A DNA stretch of 64,000 nucleotides from Flavobacterium circumlabens (lineage in GTDB: Bacteria; Bacteroidota; Bacteroidia; Flavobacteriales; Flavobacteriaceae): assembly GCF_004345565.1 (NCBI RefSeq), contig NZ_SLWA01000010.1:142591-206590 (forward strand), in the 5' to 3' direction. Of the stretch, positions 25,586 through 34,635 are shown in pieces (the stretch's first letter is position 1; every line of letters begins with the position of its first letter). The translations under genes and the position numbers were made by a program. The notes beneath the pieces are model-generated. The model was not told the origin of the DNA, made no database searches, and saw nothing but the letters and a program-made list of their open reading frames with translations.

Positions 25586-27211
25586 ATGCTAAAAGGATTC
25601 TTTCATGTACCAAAAGCGGTAAACGAACCAGTAAAAGGATACGCACCCAATTCACCAGAAAAAGCAGCTGTTCAGGCAGCTTACACTACAATGTGGAACT
25701 CTAAAATTGATGTTCCTTTATATATTGGGAGTGAAGAAATTAAAACTGGAAATACGAAAACAATATCAGCTCCTCACGATCACAAACATATCGTAGGAAC
25801 TTACCACTTAGCTGAAAAACAACATATCGAAAAAGCGATTGCTAATACTCTTGAATCAAGAACAGCCTGGGCAAACATGGCATGGGAACAACGTGCAGCT
25901 ATTTTCCTAAAAGCAGCAGAACTTATCGCCGGTCCTTACAGAGCCCGCATTAATGCTGCAACCATGATCGGTCAGTCTAAAAATATTCATCAGGCAGAAA
26001 TTGATGCCTCTTGCGAATTAATTGACTTTTTACGTTACAACGTAGAATTCATGACGCAAATTTACAACGATCAGCCAAAATCAGATTCTACGGTTTGGAA
26101 TCGTTTAGAATACAGACCCCTTGAAGGTTTTGTTTACGCAATTACGCCTTTTAACTTTACTGCAATTGCTGCAAATCTTCCTGCCAGTGCCGCTATGATG
26201 GGTAACGTGGTAATCTGGAAACCAAGTGACAGTCAGGTATTTTCTACACAAATCATTATCGAAGTTTTTAAAGAAGCGGGTGTTCCGGATGGCGTTATCA
26301 ACGTTGTTTTTGGTGATGCTTTAATGATTACTGATACTGTTTTGGCAAGTCGTGATTTTGCAGGAATTCACTTTACAGGTTCTACTCATGTATTTAAAGA
26401 TATCTGGGCTAAAATTGGGGCAAACATTCACAACTATAAAACATACCCAAGAATTGTTGGTGAAACTGGTGGTAAAGATTTTATCATTGCACATCCAAGC
26501 GCTAACGCAAAACAAGTATCAACCGGAATTAGTCGTGGTGCATTTGAATATCAGGGTCAAAAATGTTCTGCGGCGTCAAGAGCTTATATTCCGCAAAGTT
26601 TATGGCCAGCTGTTAAAGAACAATTAATTGCTGATGTAAAATCTTTTAAAATGGGTTCTCCGGAAGATTTCGGAAACTTTATTACAGCAGTAATTCACGA
26701 AGGTTCTTTTGATAAATTGGCCAGTTATATTGATCAGGCTAAAAAAGATGCTGATGCCGAAATCATCGTTGGAGGAAATTACGATAAATCTGTAGGATAC
26801 TTTATTGAGCCAACGGTTATTGTCACTACAAATCCTAAATATACTACAATGGAAACCGAATTATTCGGGCCTGTAATGACTATTTATGTGTACGAAGATG
26901 CCAAATGGGAAGAAACTTTAGAACTGGTTGATACTACTTCTGAGTACGCTTTAACCGGAGCGGTATTTAGCCAGGATCGTTATGCGATTGAAGTAGCAAC
27001 TACCAAATTGCAGAATGCTGCCGGTAACTTCTACATCAATGATAAGCCAACAGGAGCTGTTGTAGGAATGCAGCCTTTTGGTGGAGCAAGAGCTTCAGGA
27101 ACTAACGACAAAGCAGGTTCTGCATTGAACTTATTACGTTGGGCTTCTCCAAGAACGATCAAAGAAACATTTGTAACTCCGGAAGATTACAGATACCCGT
27201 TTTTAGGATAA
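25586..27211 (+). CDS. pruA: L-glutamate gamma-semialdehyde (P5C) dehydrogenase
   Basis: 541 residues from ATG 25586 (MLKGFFHVPKAVNEP); an in-frame TTG at 25559 adds nine non-conserved residues. Aldehyde dehydrogenase signature residues are present: NAD-site ITPFNFTAI and KPSD, general-base glutamate in GETGGKDF, nucleophile cysteine in YQGQKCSAASRAY, and ELFGPVMTIYVYED. The N-terminal YAPNSPEKAAVQAA is typical of single-domain PruA. It oxidises glutamate semialdehyde to glutamate, the second step of proline degradation, in the cytoplasm. Strong terminator follows. Confidence 0.96.
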   Translation: MLKGFFHVPKAVNEPVKGYAPNSPEKAAVQAAYTTMWNSKIDVPLYIGSEEIKTGNTKTISAPHDHKHIVGTYHLAEKQHIEKAIANTLESRTAWANMAWEQRAAIFLKAAELIAGPYRARINAATMIGQSKNIHQAEIDASCELIDFLRYNVEFMTQIYNDQPKSDSTVWNRLEYRPLEGFVYAITPFNFTAIAANLPASAAMMGNVVIWKPSDSQVFSTQIIIEVFKEAGVPDGVINVVFGDALMITDTVLASRDFAGIHFTGSTHVFKDIWAKIGANIHNYKTYPRIVGETGGKDFIIAHPSANAKQVSTGISRGAFEYQGQKCSAASRAYIPQSLWPAVKEQLIADVKSFKMGSPEDFGNFITAVIHEGSFDKLASYIDQAKKDADAEIIVGGNYDKSVGYFIEPTVIVTTNPKYTTMETELFGPVMTIYVYEDAKWEETLELVDTTSEYALTGAVFSQDRYAIEVATTKLQNAAGNFYINDKPTGAVVGMQPFGGARASGTNDKAGSALNLLRWASPRTIKETFVTPEDYRYPFLG

Positions 27212-27236
27212 TATTCTAGAAAACACCAATAAGTAC

Positions 27237-27279
27237 AAACCCGTAAGTTTCAATGCATTTGAAATTTGCGGGTTTTTTA
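27237..27279 (+). terminator. pruA terminator
   Basis: AAACCCGTAAGTTTCAA pairs with TTTGAAATTTGCGGGTTT around TGCA, with a T run. Confidence 0.92.
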
Positions 27280-27506
27280 TTTAAAATTATTTCTTACTTA
27301 GTTTTTAACCCTAATTAATATGTAATCTTTTTCTTATTTTATTAAATATTAATCATTTATAATCGAAAAAAAACCTTATTTTATTATTTTAAAAGCTTTT
27401 ACAGACATATTCAAAAGATTACTAAGGATAATTTTGTCCTTGATTCTAAAACTAAACATCTGTGTAGGATTATACAATGTTTATAAACTGAAATTAATTT
27501 TAACAA

Positions 27507-28250
27507 ATGAGTATGAATATGAGAAATTTAGAAAAAGTACCCGAAGTAATTCAAAAATCAAAGTGTATGAACCACATTATTGATTACAAGTGGAATGAAA
27601 AAATCATGTTAGGATTATTGGATCCTTTTGAAGGAAATGATGAACTGGACAATATACTAAACAAAATTGGTCACAAAGCCGCAATAGGCTTAACTGCCTC
27701 CTTGCTTGAATGGATTTACTGGTATTTTAAAGATTACACCACAATGTCTGATGACATACGCCACCGAATTGAATCATTGTGGTATTCTGTTGAAAATCCT
27801 GAAAACACCAAACCACTGCTCTTTGATGCAGAATTAGACATTCCTGCTTCCGGTTTTATAAACGGCCCGATATGGATTGCGCTTATGAATGTCAGGATAA
27901 TTGATGTTTTGTACAAAAAAAGATCCTTTATGCTTCAGAGTGAATTGGTTGGATTGGTGCTATTAGTGCGACATGTAGCGCCGAAGAGAAAGAAATTTGA
28001 CAAATGGTTTGAAGGCACAATTTATAAGCTTGTCAATCAATTTCCAAACCAAAATCCGGAAGTTCCATTTTCTGAAGATGCCGTTTACGACTCGTCCGGT
28101 GAAGCACTTATTTGTCGTGACTTTTTCTTCGAACCCATGTTTAACAATTGTAATGAAGCAACAAAATCAGCATTAACTGATTTTATTTTAAATATAGATT
28201 ACGAAGCAAATCTATTTTGCAGCAAAAACAAAAAGTTTATAAATGGATAA
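27507..28250 (+). CDS. uncharacterised cytoplasmic protein (orphan)
   Basis: 247 residues; I recognise no family. No signal peptide or membrane segment is seen. The protein is rich in Trp, acidic and predicted mostly helical (LTASLLEWIYWYFKDYTTM, WIALMNVRIIDVLYKK, LVGLVLLVRHVAPKRKKF). Helical acidic proteins of this size include immunity proteins of Imm-type toxin systems, but there is no toxin gene next to it, so this is only a possibility. It stands alone between pruA and a convergent hydrolase gene, preceded by about 220 bases of very AT-rich sequence, and ends before a terminator at 28303-28346. Confidence 0.7.
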   Translation: MSMNMRNLEKVPEVIQKSKCMNHIIDYKWNEKIMLGLLDPFEGNDELDNILNKIGHKAAIGLTASLLEWIYWYFKDYTTMSDDIRHRIESLWYSVENPENTKPLLFDAELDIPASGFINGPIWIALMNVRIIDVLYKKRSFMLQSELVGLVLLVRHVAPKRKKFDKWFEGTIYKLVNQFPNQNPEVPFSEDAVYDSSGEALICRDFFFEPMFNNCNEATKSALTDFILNIDYEANLFCSKNKKFING

Positions 28251-28302
28251 ACTCTACAATAAAATATAATGCGGGTATATCTTTTAAAAGATTAAATCCA
28301 AT

Positions 28303-28346
28303 AAAACCCCACAAGTATAAAAACTGGTGGGGTTCCTTTTTTTTTG
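28303..28346 (+). terminator. terminator between the orphan gene and the CocE-type gene
   Basis: AAAACCCCAC pairs with GTGGGGTT, followed by C/T-rich TTCCTTTTTTTTTT on the plus strand. Confidence 0.85.
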
Positions 28347-28355
28347 AATTAATAT

Positions 28356-30098
28356 TTATTTTAAAATTGGAATTTTCACGAAACTATCCGTATACCATTT
28401 TATTTTTAAAGGTTCTTTTGCATCCTTTATGGTTTCTTCTGCCACGACTGTTCCAGTGCCGTAATTGAGTTCCGAAAAGGGATTTTTATTGACATTTATA
28501 ACAACAGCCAAACGGCTTCCTTTTCTTAGTTGTTTACTTATCAGATGCGTATTCGAAAAAGGAACTGATTCTATGGTATCTGGTTTTAGCAAATTTCTTT
28601 TCGTACTATCTTTAGCATAACTCGCACGACCTAAAAAATAAGACAAATGGAAATATTCTCCATTTGGCATTATTTCATATAGCGTAACGCCAATGTCCAT
28701 ATCTCTTTTGTTAATACTTGCTTTTATTTCCCCTAAAAACGAACCATTAATCAACATGGGTTCTTTGAGCAGTTCACTTATAAAAACAAATCCGTTACTG
28801 GTATCAATTTCTTTCCTAATAATCGGATCCGGATAATATTCATTATTCTGTGTTTGCCGGTCCGCAAAATTAACCTCCTGGTACAGGTATTTTTTTTGAA
28901 TTGGTTTCCTGTCCTCCAAGGCGTAAAATTTTCCTGATTTGCTATCGGTCAAATACAGCTTCAGGAAACTATTATGCATTTTATCCAAAGAAGGTGCGCT
29001 TCTCCACTCATTCGCTCCCATCACTTCATAGTTGATTTTATCTTTCAGCATTTCCGGTTTAGTACCGTTTTTTAGAATATAATCAAACCACTGATAGGTT
29101 ATTTCTTTTATATTGAATAATGCTATTGAATCAACTTTGTAATCATACAATTCACTTTCACCGCCAACTTGCGTACCAAAGTGACCGTAGGGCCCAATAA
29201 TTACATATACCGGAGTTTGCGGATTGTATTTTTGCAGTTCTCTTACATAATACAAACCTGAATTTTGAGAGTCGTTATAATAGCCGTCAAATGCTAAGAC
29301 AGGGATATTTATTTTTCTAAATTCTTTTCCGTAAGGAGCCATTTTTTGCCAATAGGCATCAAATGAGGGATGCTCCAGCCATCGCTGGAAAAGCTTGTTT
29401 GGTGTACCGTCTATACTATCCATTTTTTTGTAGGCAGTTCCGGTTTCCCACCATTTAAACATCATCTTCCTGAAACGCTGCCTGTCATTTCCTGTAAGAG
29501 TATCTAAATATTTATTGTTCCCTACATAAAAAGACCATTCGTAATTTGGATTTACAAAAACATTGTTCTCCATCGGCAGCCCCATTCCGGGTCTGTTGGC
29601 CACATAAGGCACTATCGTTTTAAGTGACGGATGCATTTTTTTACAGGCTGCCCATTGCGTAAATCCGTTATAGCTTCCGCCATACATTCCCACGCTTCCA
29701 TTACACCATTTTTGTTTACTGATCCAATCAATAACATCATAAGCATCATTTCCGTCATTCTCATACGGAAATATTTCATCCGTACTGAATCGTTTTCCCC
29801 TGGTATAGGCCATTATACCTATATAATCATGATCAGCAGCTTCCTTTAGGGATTTAATATCTCTCCCTTTGTCCCGTACATAAATCGTGTACTGAAGTAT
29901 AACGGGTTTAGGAGTAACTATTCCCTTTTTCCGAACAACGATCGCTGATATAAAAGCACCATCATGTGTTTTGATCATCACACTGTCCTGAATATCATAA
30001 GCAGTTTTTAAATCTTCTGATTTTGTTACACTGGTCTGCTGTGCGAATGCGTTTGATAGTATTAAAATAAGGAATGCAAAATTTAAGATTGGTTTCAT
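28356..30098 (-). CDS. secreted CocE/NonD family hydrolase (X-Pro dipeptidyl-peptidase S15 type)
   Basis: 580 residues, signal peptide 1-19 (NAFAQ). The alpha/beta-hydrolase core has the nucleophile elbow GMYGGSYNG (S142) and a histidine in IIGPYGHFGTQ. The C-terminal third is the jelly-roll domain of the family (LYLTDSKSGKF, GSRLAVVINVNKNPFSELNYGTG). Members hydrolyse acyl bonds: cocaine esterase, glutaryl-7-ACA acylase, X-Pro dipeptidases. The substrate here is unknown; the location is periplasm or outside. It lies 88 bases downstream of the LytTR regulator on the same strand. Confidence 0.9.
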   Translation of the reverse strand: MKPILNFAFLILILSNAFAQQTSVTKSEDLKTAYDIQDSVMIKTHDGAFISAIVVRKKGIVTPKPVILQYTIYVRDKGRDIKSLKEAADHDYIGIMAYTRGKRFSTDEIFPYENDGNDAYDVIDWISKQKWCNGSVGMYGGSYNGFTQWAACKKMHPSLKTIVPYVANRPGMGLPMENNVFVNPNYEWSFYVGNNKYLDTLTGNDRQRFRKMMFKWWETGTAYKKMDSIDGTPNKLFQRWLEHPSFDAYWQKMAPYGKEFRKINIPVLAFDGYYNDSQNSGLYYVRELQKYNPQTPVYVIIGPYGHFGTQVGGESELYDYKVDSIALFNIKEITYQWFDYILKNGTKPEMLKDKINYEVMGANEWRSAPSLDKMHNSFLKLYLTDSKSGKFYALEDRKPIQKKYLYQEVNFADRQTQNNEYYPDPIIRKEIDTSNGFVFISELLKEPMLINGSFLGEIKASINKRDMDIGVTLYEIMPNGEYFHLSYFLGRASYAKDSTKRNLLKPDTIESVPFSNTHLISKQLRKGSRLAVVINVNKNPFSELNYGTGTVVAEETIKDAKEPLKIKWYTDSFVKIPILK

Positions 30099-30186
30099 CG
30101 AACGGCTTTTTTCGGAGTTTTCTAATTAGGTTTTACTTTATCAGCTATGCTTAAGCAGTATAAAGATTGAATACTTTATTTATTTA

Positions 30187-30903
30187 TTAAATACTATTGA
30201 GGTTTTTGAATTTGACCGCCTGCCGGTTTGATACTTCCAGTAGTTCTCCGGTCTTTAGTTTTACTTCTAACCTACCGCTGACTGCCCTGTTTACTTCCTG
30301 TATATATTTAATATTTACAATTTCGGTTCTGTTTATTCTGAAAAAAATAGTTTCATCCAGCATCTCTTCCCATTGGCGGAGGGAACGTCTTTGCAGTGCT
30401 TTTTTACCTTCAAAATAGAGTCTGGTGTAATTTTCAAGTGATTCTATCCGGTAAATTTCATCTATACGGACAAAGAATCGCTTCTCTCCATCCTTAATGA
30501 AAATTTTGCGGTCTTTTGCTACATTCTCTAAAGAATATTTTGGTGTAATGGTATTCCTTATTTTTTCAATTGCTTTTGCAAAACGTTCTTTCCGTATAGG
30601 TTTCATTAAATAATCCAGTGCATTTACTTCAAATGCCTGCACCGCATATTGGTTATAAGCTGTAATAAATAATACTGCCGGCACGTTATCCAAAGATTCC
30701 AGTAAATCGAAACCGGATTTCTCAGGCATCTCAATATCCAAAAAAATCAGATCAGGCATTGTCGTTTCAATCAAATCCTTTGCTTCATCGGCATTTTCTG
30801 CCTCACCTGTAAGAACAAAGTCTTCATACGCCTTTAATGCTATTTTGAGTTCTTCCCTCGATGAACGTTCATCGTCGACTATTATCACTTTTATTTTTTT
30901 CAT
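30187..30903 (-). CDS. LytTR-family response regulator
   Basis: 238 residues. The receiver domain (1-115) has the acidic pocket IVDDE, phosphoacceptor Asp in LIFLDIEMPEKSG (about 56) and the K of YLMKPI (about 102). The C-terminal LytTR DNA-binding domain (about 135-235) shows FIKDGEKRFFVRIDEIYRIE, ENYTRLYF and FFRINRTEIVNIKYI. It is the DNA-binding partner of the sensor kinase encoded immediately upstream; start and stop overlap as ATGA (30900-30903). The targets are probably among neighbouring genes (inference). Confidence 0.95.
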   Translation of the reverse strand: MKKIKVIIVDDERSSREELKIALKAYEDFVLTGEAENADEAKDLIETTMPDLIFLDIEMPEKSGFDLLESLDNVPAVLFITAYNQYAVQAFEVNALDYLMKPIRKERFAKAIEKIRNTITPKYSLENVAKDRKIFIKDGEKRFFVRIDEIYRIESLENYTRLYFEGKKALQRRSLRQWEEMLDETIFFRINRTEIVNIKYIQEVNRAVSGRLEVKLKTGELLEVSNRQAVKFKNLNSI

Positions 30904-31961
30904 TTCGACGGTATTAAAATAGTTGCCAAAACCGTTTCGTCTTCCATTTCCTTAATTTCAAAAGAAGCCTTTTCGCTATATTGCAACAACAGCCTTTCTT
31001 TCAGGTTATGTAGTCCGATACCTGAATCTGTACTTTCTTTATTTAGCTTCCCGGAGTTTTGAACACTGATTTTTATAAAATTGTTTTCTTTGTCCACTTT
31101 TACACTAATAAATCCGCCGGCTTTTCTTTTTTCAATTCCGTGTTTTATTGCATTTTCAGCCAGGGACTGAATACTCAAAGGCAGGATTAAATGTTTCGAT
31201 AAATCAATGCTTGTTTCGATTTCTATTTGCAAACGCTCTTCAAATCGTATTTTTTCTAATTCCAGATAGTCTCTGACAAGATTAATTTCGTCATTTAAGG
31301 GTACTACTGTTTTAATGTTCCCGTTTAAGGAATTCCTTAGTAAATCAGATAAAAGGTCTATCGCTCTTCTGGCTGAATGTGGATTTTCTAATATTAGGAA
31401 TTTTATCGTATTCAAAGAATTAAAAAAGAAATGCGGATTCAGTTGTGCACTCAGGTTATTGAGTTGTGCTTCTTGTACTGCGACTGACAATCGTGCATTT
31501 TCTTTCACCGTTTGTATTTCAAGCCTGGAATAATGGTACAGATGGTACGCCAATATCCAAATAGACATGAGTCTGATACCCGTGATAAAAAGCTGCACTT
31601 GTGTTACTTTAAAAAACGTGATAAATGAAACCGGATTACTTTGTAGAACAAACAAGCGTATCAGATAAAGCTTGCTTACAATCAAAAACATGTATAATAA
31701 AGAAAGTACTAAAACACTAACTGCCATTTTTGGGACTAAAGTTTTCAGGTTTACTTTATTCCATCCTTTTTTTAAGGCAAAATTCCTGTAAATATGTGTC
31801 AGTGTAATACCAACAAATACGTCCATTATTACATCTGCAATGCCTATTTTCCAAATAAAATTACCGCTGAAAAAAGCCGAAATGCCCCAATACAGTGAAG
31901 TCGTAATCCATCCTGTGAGCTGAATTTTCCAATATGCCGATATTCCTGTACCTGTTTTCAA
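30900..31961 (-). CDS. LytS-type sensor histidine kinase
   Basis: 353 residues, read from a TTG at 31961 (MKTGTGISAYW). Four hydrophobic segments in the first ~150 residues form a membrane sensor without an obvious extracellular domain. The His_kinase (PF06580) motif is LNPHFFFNSLNTIKFL, followed by YLELEKIRFEERL and the ATPase N box SLAENAIKHGIEKR with G box SGIGLHNLKERL. It phosphorylates the overlapping LytTR regulator. The N-terminal GISAYWKIQLTGWITTSLYW pattern is typical of Bacteroidota LytS-like kinases. Confidence 0.92.
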   Translation of the reverse strand: MKTGTGISAYWKIQLTGWITTSLYWGISAFFSGNFIWKIGIADVIMDVFVGITLTHIYRNFALKKGWNKVNLKTLVPKMAVSVLVLSLLYMFLIVSKLYLIRLFVLQSNPVSFITFFKVTQVQLFITGIRLMSIWILAYHLYHYSRLEIQTVKENARLSVAVQEAQLNNLSAQLNPHFFFNSLNTIKFLILENPHSARRAIDLLSDLLRNSLNGNIKTVVPLNDEINLVRDYLELEKIRFEERLQIEIETSIDLSKHLILPLSIQSLAENAIKHGIEKRKAGGFISVKVDKENNFIKISVQNSGKLNKESTDSGIGLHNLKERLLLQYSEKASFEIKEMEDETVLATILIPSK

Positions 31962-32079
31962 AATAAAAGTTGTTAGTGCTGTAGTAAAGATATTTCTCTA
32001 ATACAGACTGGACAAATAAAAGTACAGGAAAGGAAAATAATAGGGGATGAATGAAATTTAGCACTCGCATAGCCAGGAG

Positions 32080-33267
32080 CTATTTGTTTTCTGTACGATA
32101 CAAACAGGCGATTTCTTCCAGATAGTCTTCCGGATGGAAACCCTGTGAGTTGGTTAAAATTATGACCGAAATATTGTCTTTTGGATAAATGTACATCCCT
32201 GATCTCACGCCGCCTAATGAAGCAATAACAGAATTTCCTGTTCCTGAACTGGTGTAAAAACCAATGGCATATCCGTTTAAAAAATCACTCATTCCCTGTG
32301 TTTTTCCATTAGTAAGCACCATTGGCGTCCAAAGTGCTTCAAGATTCTTTTCTTCTTTGACTAACTGGCGGCTTTGTAAAGCTATTATCCATTCCGCTAT
32401 TTCTGTTGCGGTGGAATAAATTCCTGCTGCCGTTCTTAAATTTTCAGGAATTTCCTCATACATATTCGTTAAACTGCCGTTTCTAAAATGCGTGTAAGAT
32501 CTTGCGGAATGCTGAACTACTTTGTAATAATCTGCCAATCCGGCTTTGGCTGAATTCTTCATTCCAACCTTATTGAACTGGTTTTCTGTGAGATATTTTT
32601 CAAATGATTTCCCGCTAATTTTTTCAATGAGCATGCCAAGCAAAAGATAATTCGTCTGATTGTAACCAAAGCGCTCTCCGGGTTGAAAAACTATTGGCAG
32701 CTCTTTTATTTTTTTCAATGCTATCTGATTATTTTCGGTTATCATATTTCGCTCCGAATTCCAAATATCCGGAATTCCTGAAGTATGGCCGGCTAATTGT
32801 TTTATCGTGATATTTTTCCAGGTATTGGGAAGGCTATCCAAATATTTTGAAATGGGATCATCTAAATTTAGTTTTCCCTCTTCTGCCAATTGCATAAGAG
32901 CAACTCCGGTAAACGCTTTGGTCATTGAATTAATACTGAAAACGGTTTTGCTGTCAACCCAGACAGAATCCTGAATGTTAGCCAAACCATAATTCATTGT
33001 TTTGACAATCTTATTATTACTGACAATCGCTAATTGCAATCCAATAATATTGTTTTTCTGAATCATGTCTTTTAGGGCAGCATCAACTTTGCTCACTTTT
33101 ACTTTTTCGGCAGACAATATAGGTATTATAAGGTCTTCAGATAAAGTGGGTTGTATAAATTTTGAATCCTCACGATACATAATTTCCTGTTTGCCCTTCT
33201 GTGCCCATAAATTTGTCGTACTGATTAAGATCAGAACAGCAACTGTGTTTTTAATTATTTTCGTCAT
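32080..33267 (-). CDS. exported serine hydrolase (beta-lactamase class C/PBP-like)
   Basis: 395 residues, signal peptide 1-22 (ending LWAQ). The catalytic SxxK is S114-M-T-K117. The second motif reads GYNQTNYLLLG, with Q instead of N in the usual YxN; this variant is frequent in Bacteroidota members. The third motif is weak (SLGGVRSGMY). Such enzymes hydrolyse peptides or esters in the periplasm and not necessarily beta-lactams. It is upstream of the LytS/LytTR pair on the same strand (118-base gap) and divergent from a second kinase gene. Confidence 0.9.
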   Translation of the reverse strand: MTKIIKNTVAVLILISTTNLWAQKGKQEIMYREDSKFIQPTLSEDLIIPILSAEKVKVSKVDAALKDMIQKNNIIGLQLAIVSNNKIVKTMNYGLANIQDSVWVDSKTVFSINSMTKAFTGVALMQLAEEGKLNLDDPISKYLDSLPNTWKNITIKQLAGHTSGIPDIWNSERNMITENNQIALKKIKELPIVFQPGERFGYNQTNYLLLGMLIEKISGKSFEKYLTENQFNKVGMKNSAKAGLADYYKVVQHSARSYTHFRNGSLTNMYEEIPENLRTAAGIYSTATEIAEWIIALQSRQLVKEEKNLEALWTPMVLTNGKTQGMSDFLNGYAIGFYTSSGTGNSVIASLGGVRSGMYIYPKDNISVIILTNSQGFHPEDYLEEIACLYRTENK

Positions 33268-33581
33268 TTTCTTGTTTCGATTTTAATTGTTTTTCGGCTT
33301 TTAAAATTCAGTTTTTAGTTCAGTTTACTTCCCAGAAAAAGGACTATTAGCAGAATAATTTTAATCATGATTATTTATTTTTAATCGAATATAATCTTCA
33401 AATGTTTATGCTGTTTTATGCGCAAATGAAAACACCGTTTTAGCATTCAAATACTAAATTTTCAAAGAATAGTTCATTCGTATGCTAAAGGGTTATTTTC
33501 GGAAGCTAAATCCTCTTATTTATCCTGACGAAGAAGACCCGTTCCTATATTTTATTATCTTGCCGCCACTTAAAACCGAAT
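33268..33581. other. intergenic region between two divergent signalling blocks
   Basis: The 314 bases hold the divergent promoters of the serine hydrolase and the second kinase gene. A weak -7-like TATCTTG lies about 20 bases before the kinase ATG (33582). I see no gene, RNA, or clear palindrome. Confidence 0.5.
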
Positions 33582-34634
33582 ATGATTTTTCTGAAAAACT
33601 TTGATTTAAAAAGAGTCCTTATGCATTGTGTATATTGGATTTCTTTTTTGCTTTTATATATTTCCGGCAAGTCTGAAGAAGACACTTATTTTGTTTTCAC
33701 ATTTATTTATATGTGGAAAATTTTAGCCGAGGTTACCGCTGCCTACGGATTGATTTACTGGATTATTCCGCAGACACTTAATAAAAAGAAATATCTCCTT
33801 TTTATTGTAGGCGCAACGGGTTGGCTTTATCTGGTTTTTGCTCTTTTAATGACTTTTAAATATTACTATCTCCAACCCAGGTTCCCTGCTTTCTTTGACG
33901 GCTGGCTGGGTCAGAAAATGACTGTTCCCGAAAGACTGACTTCTTTTAAATTAATCTTCAGAGAGTTTTCTTTTATCACCTATCCTATTATCATCCTGGG
34001 GTTTATCAGTTTTAACCGCAAGCAGCAACGCCTTTTAAAACTGGAGGAAGAAAAAAAATCAATGGAATTGAAGTTCCTGAAAAACCAGCTCAACCCTCAT
34101 TTTCTTTTCAATACTTTAAATAATCTTTACACACTGACGTTGAAAAAAGATGATAAAGCCCCTGAAGTAATTGCAAAATTATCGGAGATTTTAGATTTTG
34201 TTCTCTACCGCTGCACTGAGGATTATGTCTCAATAGAAAAAGAAATTGCTTTAATTGAAAATTATATCGCCCTGGAAAAACTTCGTTATGACCAAAACAG
34301 ATTAAACATTTCGTTTACAAAAGACATTTCAGAAAACAATACAATATCTCCGTTAATAATTTTGACTTTCATCGAAAATGCCTTTAAACATGGAGTCGTA
34401 AACGAAACCGAAAAAGCCAAAATTCAATTGAATCTGGAAAGTAAAAAGAACCAGATTGTATTTTGTATTGAAAACACAAAACCTCAAAATGAATCGGCTT
34501 TCCTTACAGACAAATCTCAAATTGGACTCGAAAACGTGAGAAAACAACTGGACTTATTGTATCCGAAAAAACATCAGCTGGAAATTGAAGAAACACAAAA
34601 CAATTTTAAAGTCAAACTTTATCTCAACACCTAA
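33582..34634 (+). CDS. LytS-type sensor histidine kinase (second system)
   Basis: 350 residues. Four membrane helices (about 13-30, 42-60, 70-92, 120-142) form the sensor, then a short coiled linker (NRKQQRLLKLEEEKKSMELKF) and the His_kinase motif FLKNQLNPHFLFNTLNNLYTL. ATPase motifs are ILTFIENAFKHGV and IGLENVRKQLDLLYPKKHQL. It pairs with the LytTR regulator at 35839-36543, although a hydrolase gene lies between them. The hydrolase ATG follows the stop after a single base. Confidence 0.93.
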   Translation: MIFLKNFDLKRVLMHCVYWISFLLLYISGKSEEDTYFVFTFIYMWKILAEVTAAYGLIYWIIPQTLNKKKYLLFIVGATGWLYLVFALLMTFKYYYLQPRFPAFFDGWLGQKMTVPERLTSFKLIFREFSFITYPIIILGFISFNRKQQRLLKLEEEKKSMELKFLKNQLNPHFLFNTLNNLYTLTLKKDDKAPEVIAKLSEILDFVLYRCTEDYVSIEKEIALIENYIALEKLRYDQNRLNISFTKDISENNTISPLIILTFIENAFKHGVVNETEKAKIQLNLESKKNQIVFCIENTKPQNESAFLTDKSQIGLENVRKQLDLLYPKKHQLEIEETQNNFKVKLYLNT

Positions 34635-34635
34635 T

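Noticed and set aside
32080..33267. True beta-lactamase
   Set aside because: The YxN position is YNQ and the third motif is weak, so resistance cannot be claimed; it is called a serine hydrolase.
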